From NCBI GenBank assembly GCA_947039505.1, contig CAMQYZ010000001.1:124001-188000 (forward strand): a stretch of DNA of 64,000 nt, written 5' to 3'. The position numbers and the translations under genes are program-made. Shown here piece by piece: positions 59,722 to 64,000 of the stretch (the first letter of the stretch is position 1; the number at the start of each line of letters is the position of its first letter). Source of the stretch: an uncultured Mycoplasma sp. (lineage in GTDB: Bacteria > Bacillota_I > Bacilli_A > Mycoplasmatales > Metamycoplasmataceae). A model generated the notes under the pieces. The model ran no database searches. It was not told the origin of the DNA and was given only the letters and a program-made list of their open reading frames with translations.

Positions 59722-61395
59722 ATGGATTTAACTAATGTAAGCGAGCTTTCTGGAGTATATTTATGAAAAGATAACAACAATAATGTTATTTATGTTGGTA
59801 AGGCAAAAAATCTAAAAAAAAGAATGTCTGATTATTTTACGGGTTCAATAAATTCTTTTAAAACCACTAAAATGATTGAAAAAATATATCAATATGAAAC
59901 CATAATTTGTAATAATGAAAATGAAGCATTAATATTGGAAAGAAATTTAATTCAAAAATATAAACCATTTTATAATGTTTGCTTATTGGATGATAGAAAA
60001 TATCCATACATCAACATTTCATTAAATAAAAATGAATTGTCTATTGCTCTAAAATATACAGTCAAACAAGAAAGTAAATACAATCTTTTTTATGGACCTT
60101 ATTTAAATAATGGTAACTCTAAAATAATACTTAATTTTTTAAAAAGTGAATGTTTCTACAATAAAGGCTTGCCAATTAAAAAAGAAACTTTTAAATTTTG
60201 AGAACAAAAGTTTCTTTTTGCCAAACAAATATTGTCTAAAAACAATAATGATTTTTTAAATGAACTGACCAAAAAAATGTATTATTTTTCTGACAACGAA
60301 CAATTTGAAAGAGCAAATGAAATGAAAAACGTAATTGGTTTTTTATCAATGAATAAAGATGTGCAAATTGTTGAATTAAAAAATAATACTAATTTTGATG
60401 TTATATCTGGTAACTATCACAACGATTTTATGGTTTTTTGTATACAATTTTACAGAAGTGGTTCTTTAATAAATAGTGATATTTATACAATTGAAATAAA
60501 CATATCTATTGATGACACAATACGACAATTCATTAATCAATTTTATCAAAACAAAAAATTACCAAAAAAAATAATTACTAATTTAAACATTATGTCTAAT
60601 GATGTATTTTTTGAATCAGAAGTAGTCATTCCTCAAAAAGGTAAATATTTATCAGTGCTTAACTTAGCTATTAAAAATGCAAAAGAAAATATTGATTTTA
60701 AAATATTAGAATATAAAAATAGACAAGCAATGATTATTAATGGTTTGAATTTTCTAAAAAAAATAAGCAAGCAAGAAGATTTAAATCACATCATTATGAT
60801 TGATAATTCAAATACCAGAAACACCAACCCCATTTCTGTTATGATTTCATATAGAAATGGTATTCCGCAAAAAAGCGAATATAGAAAATTTAATATAACG
60901 CTTTCCAATAGGAGAGGAGATGTAGAGTATATGCATCAAGGTCTAACTCAATATTTCAATAAAGAAAATGTAATACCAAATATTTTAATTGTTGATGGAG
61001 GTATTCAACAATTAAACGAAGCTAAACTAACACTAAAAAAATTAAACATTAATATTCCTATAGTAGGATTAGTTAAAAATTCAAACCATAAAACTAGTTT
61101 TATAATTTCCAATAATTCACAAGAAGTAAATATTGATAAAGATGCATTTCTTTTTTTAAGTGGTATGCAAGAAGAAGTTGATAGATTTGCAAAAACAGTT
61201 CATAGAAACAAAAATTCTAAAAGTAGTTTAGAAGGTATATTGACTAAAATACCTGGAATTGGACCAAAAACTGAATTGAAAATTTTAAAACATTTTAAAA
61301 CATATAACAATATATATAACTCTAATTTGGAAGAACTTCAAAAAGTTGTGAGTTTAGATGTGGCCAAAAAAATCCTAAACATTTTTAAGCATTAA
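59722..61395 (+). CDS. uvrC: Excinuclease ABC subunit C
   Basis: [51 protein letters not shown]; ALxxHxLFLSGMQEEVDRFAKTVHR region; C-term HhH IPGIGPKTELKILKHF. Confidence 0.96.
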
Positions 61396-61466
61396 TTTTG
61401 CTATTATAATTCTTTAATATTTAAAGAATATTTAAAATAAATTATGATAAAATTTATTTATTAAAT

Positions 61467-61542
61467 GGTCGCGTAGCTCAGGGGACAGAGCACGTGCCTT
61501 CTAAGCATGTGGTCGGAGGTTCGAATCCTCCCGTGATCGCCA
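61467..61542 (+). tRNA. tRNA-Arg, anticodon UCU, CCA encoded
   Basis: GGTCGCG...CGTGATC acceptor, D arm GCTC/GAGC, anticodon stem CGTGC-CTTCTAA-GCATG, T arm GGAGG-TTCGAAT-CCTCC, discriminator G + CCA. Confidence 0.95.
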
Positions 61543-61587
61543 TTTTTTTTTGCTTTTTTTACAAAAATAAGATATTATTTAATATAT

Positions 61588-62286
61588 ATGAACACGAATA
61601 AGCAAAATTATTATCAAGAGATAATTCAAGAAATCAAAAGAATAAGAGAAATTGATTTGGATCAAGCAGTTTTATTACTAAAAAAAGAATTATCAATGCC
61701 ATACATACCTTTAGAACATGAAAAAGAAATGAAAAAATTATTTAAAGAATATTCTGCATCTTTTGATCAGAAAAAAATGACCATGAATAGAGAAGAGTTA
61801 TTAGAAATTATTAATGCTGGTGTTGAAAACGGAAAACAATCTTTAGCACTAACTCAAATTTCACAATTTAATTGAGTTGGGTTTGAAAGTGATATTCAAA
61901 AAATATTAACTTCGAATATTATTGCAAATAATGCCAAAACTATTTTTATTGAAAGTTTAATTGCTCAAAAACTAAACCATGATTTTATTATTAATGATAA
62001 AGTTATTAATCCTTCAAAACTAAAATCTATTTTTGATTCCAAATATTGTATTGAAAATATGATTGGAATTGAATCTGCAAATATTGATGATCCTATTGTA
62101 AAAAGAATAGCTATGGAATCTTTTTTAATTTATATATCAGTTATATTCCCAGAAAATTTATCACTTAAATATGTTAATCATGTTAATGAGATTATTTTGG
62201 TATCTAAAGCATTATTAGGAGATATTCAAGCCATAGAAGGTAATGATGTTGCAACCAAAATTTTCAAAACTATTTCAAAAAATTAG
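61588..62286 (+). CDS. DUF3196-like hypothetical protein
   Basis: MNTNKQNYYQEIIQEIKRIREIDLDQAVLLLKKELSMPYIPLEHEKEMKKLF; one frame through TGA; family name tentative. Confidence 0.72.
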
Positions 62287-62358
62287 TATAATATTTAAAA
62301 TATAGTTTTAGGAAAAATCTATTACTAATCAAATAAAAGAAGTGAGAGACATTAAAAC

Positions 62359-63657
62359 ATGATAAAAAAAACAATAGATAACAAAACATCTGAAATGAGA
62401 ATTGTATTACCTGTACCAAAAGATGAATGAAAAAAATCACAAGAAAAGGCTTTTACTTTAATTGCCAAAGATTTGAGCATTAAAGGATTTAGAAAAGGTA
62501 AAGTTCCTTTAATAAAAGCAAAAGAATATATTTCTGAAGGTCAAATATGAGAAAAAGCAATTTTATCTTTGCTTGATAAATATGTCGTTATTGCATCAAA
62601 AGAACTTACTGACGAAATTGTGCTTGATAATCCCACTTATACTGTAGAAAAAGTTACAAGTGATGAATTAGAAATTATTTTTATATATCCTTTATTTCCA
62701 AACTTTAAATTAAAAGATTACAAAAAATTAGGAATTTCTTTGGATAAAGTAGCAACTGATGCTGAACTAAAAAATGATATTATTCAACAAGAAAATAAAT
62801 TACTATCTAAAACAGGCGTTTTATTACCTAAAAAAGGTAAAAATGTAGTAGTTGAAAATGATGATACTATTATTTTTGATTTTAAAGGTTTTAATGATGG
62901 AGAAGCATTTGATGGCGGAGAAGCCGAAGACTTTGAATTAAAGGTTGGTTCTGGTAATTTTATTCCTGGATTTGAAGATGAACTTATAGGATTAAAATTA
63001 GGCCATGAAGGTAGTATATATGTAACTTTCCCTAAAGACTACCACGTAAAAGATTTAGCTAATAAAAAAACAGAATTTAAAATTAATATTAAAGAAATTA
63101 AAACTTTGGATTTACCAAAATTAGATACCGCATTCATTAAAACATTAAATATTAAAAACGTGGAAACTCCAAAACAATTAAATGACTATTTATTAGATTT
63201 AACCAAAAGAGAAAATCTTGAAAAATCAAGAATTAAATTTAAAAATGAAGTGTTTTCAAGATTAATGGATCAAAATGAAATACCAGTACCTAAAACATTA
63301 GTTTTAAAAGAAGTGCAAACATTGATGCAAAGATTTAATGAAAATTTAAAAAAACAAGGAATCAATAAAAAAGAGTATTTAGAAATGTCTCAACTTACAA
63401 ACGAAGATATTACCAAAGAATTAACTGTTGAAGCAGAGAAAAACATTATCACCTCATTGTTGTTTGCTCATTTAGCCAAAGAAGAAAAACTAGAAGCTCA
63501 AGATGCTCATTATCAAGAACATTATGAAAAGCTTGCTAAATTATATAATATCGAAGATGTTAAAATGATTGAAGGTATGTTACCAAAAGATAAATTGGAA
63601 CCACAAATTATCAACGAATTAGTTATTGATATGTTAATTAAATATAATAACAAATAA
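62359..63657 (+). CDS. tig: Trigger factor
   Basis: N-term [16 protein letters not shown] ribosome-binding signature; PPIase [47 protein letters not shown]. Confidence 0.96.
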
Positions 63658-63660
63658 AAT

Positions 63661-63694
63661 CAAAAATGTTTTTTACCATAAAACATTTTTTTTA
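63661..63694 (+). terminator. Terminator after tig
   Basis: AAAAATGTTTT...AAAACATTTTTTTT. Confidence 0.7.
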
Positions 63695-63709
63695 TATAAA
63701 ATTATATAT

Positions 63710-64000
63710 ATGAATAGCACCAATACCAATACCAAGTCTTACAAAGAGAAAAACAAAAAGAGAAAAGAAAAATCTAAAGCAAATAAGGAATATATTGCTT
63801 TTCGTTCTGCTGAAATTAGATCTGCAGAAGCTTCTTTAAAAAAAATTAACTCATTAGAAAAAACTGTTAAAAATTTAGCTGATGATCAACTAAAAAATAA
63901 AACCAGAGTTTTTAAACAAAGACTAAAAAAGGGAGAAACTTTAGAAGATATAAGAAATGAAGCTTTTGCTGTTGCTCGAGAAGCAACATTTAGAGTTTTG
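63710..64000 (+). CDS. secA: Protein translocase subunit SecA (N-terminal part, runs off edge)
   Basis: ...[51 protein letters not shown]. Confidence 0.92.
   Translation, partial: MNSTNTNTKSYKEKNKKRKEKSKANKEYIAFRSAEIRSAEASLKKINSLEKTVKNLADDQLKNKTRVFKQRLKKGETLEDIRNEAFAVAREATFRVL

Overview
This is a Mollicute (Mycoplasma-type) chromosome segment, AT-rich, using genetic code 4. TGA is read as Trp, so many ORFs in the supplied track are fragments of single genes; I rejoined them by frame. The window spans the dnaA / probable origin region. Leftwards from the origin on the - strand are rpmH-rnpA-yidC, an ABC exporter and hrcA-grpE-dnaK. dnaA is on the + strand. The rest is mostly housekeeping: ptsG, rsuA-type pseudouridine synthase, mnmG, rbfA-infB-ylxR-nusA-rimP, pyrG, an SF1 helicase, ruvX, alaS, pyk, prmC-prfA, gltX, rpmE, fba, an nrnA-type DHH protein, an RNase J paralog, uvrC, tRNA-Arg(UCU), tig and the start of secA. 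The items most worth a second look are: (1) one ~4,534-aa cysteine-free surface protein with five BspA-like LRR blocks and about four tandem ~498-aa repeats, plus a decayed copy of its own 5' end just upstream; (2) a 968-aa protein convergent with dnaA that joins a phosphohexomutase-like ectodomain with lost active-site motifs to a flippase/UPF0104-type membrane domain; (3) an RNase J paralog that appears to have lost all metal-ligand motifs; (4) an ABC exporter with eroded signature, Walker B and H-loop; (5) a GrpE with an apparent N-terminal FKBP/SlyD-like domain; (6) an orphan structured small RNA candidate upstream of the helicase; (7) a degenerate 27-nt CIRCE-like element in front of dnaK. 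No CRISPR array, transposase or prophage was seen. All calls come from reading the sequence; no database search was run.
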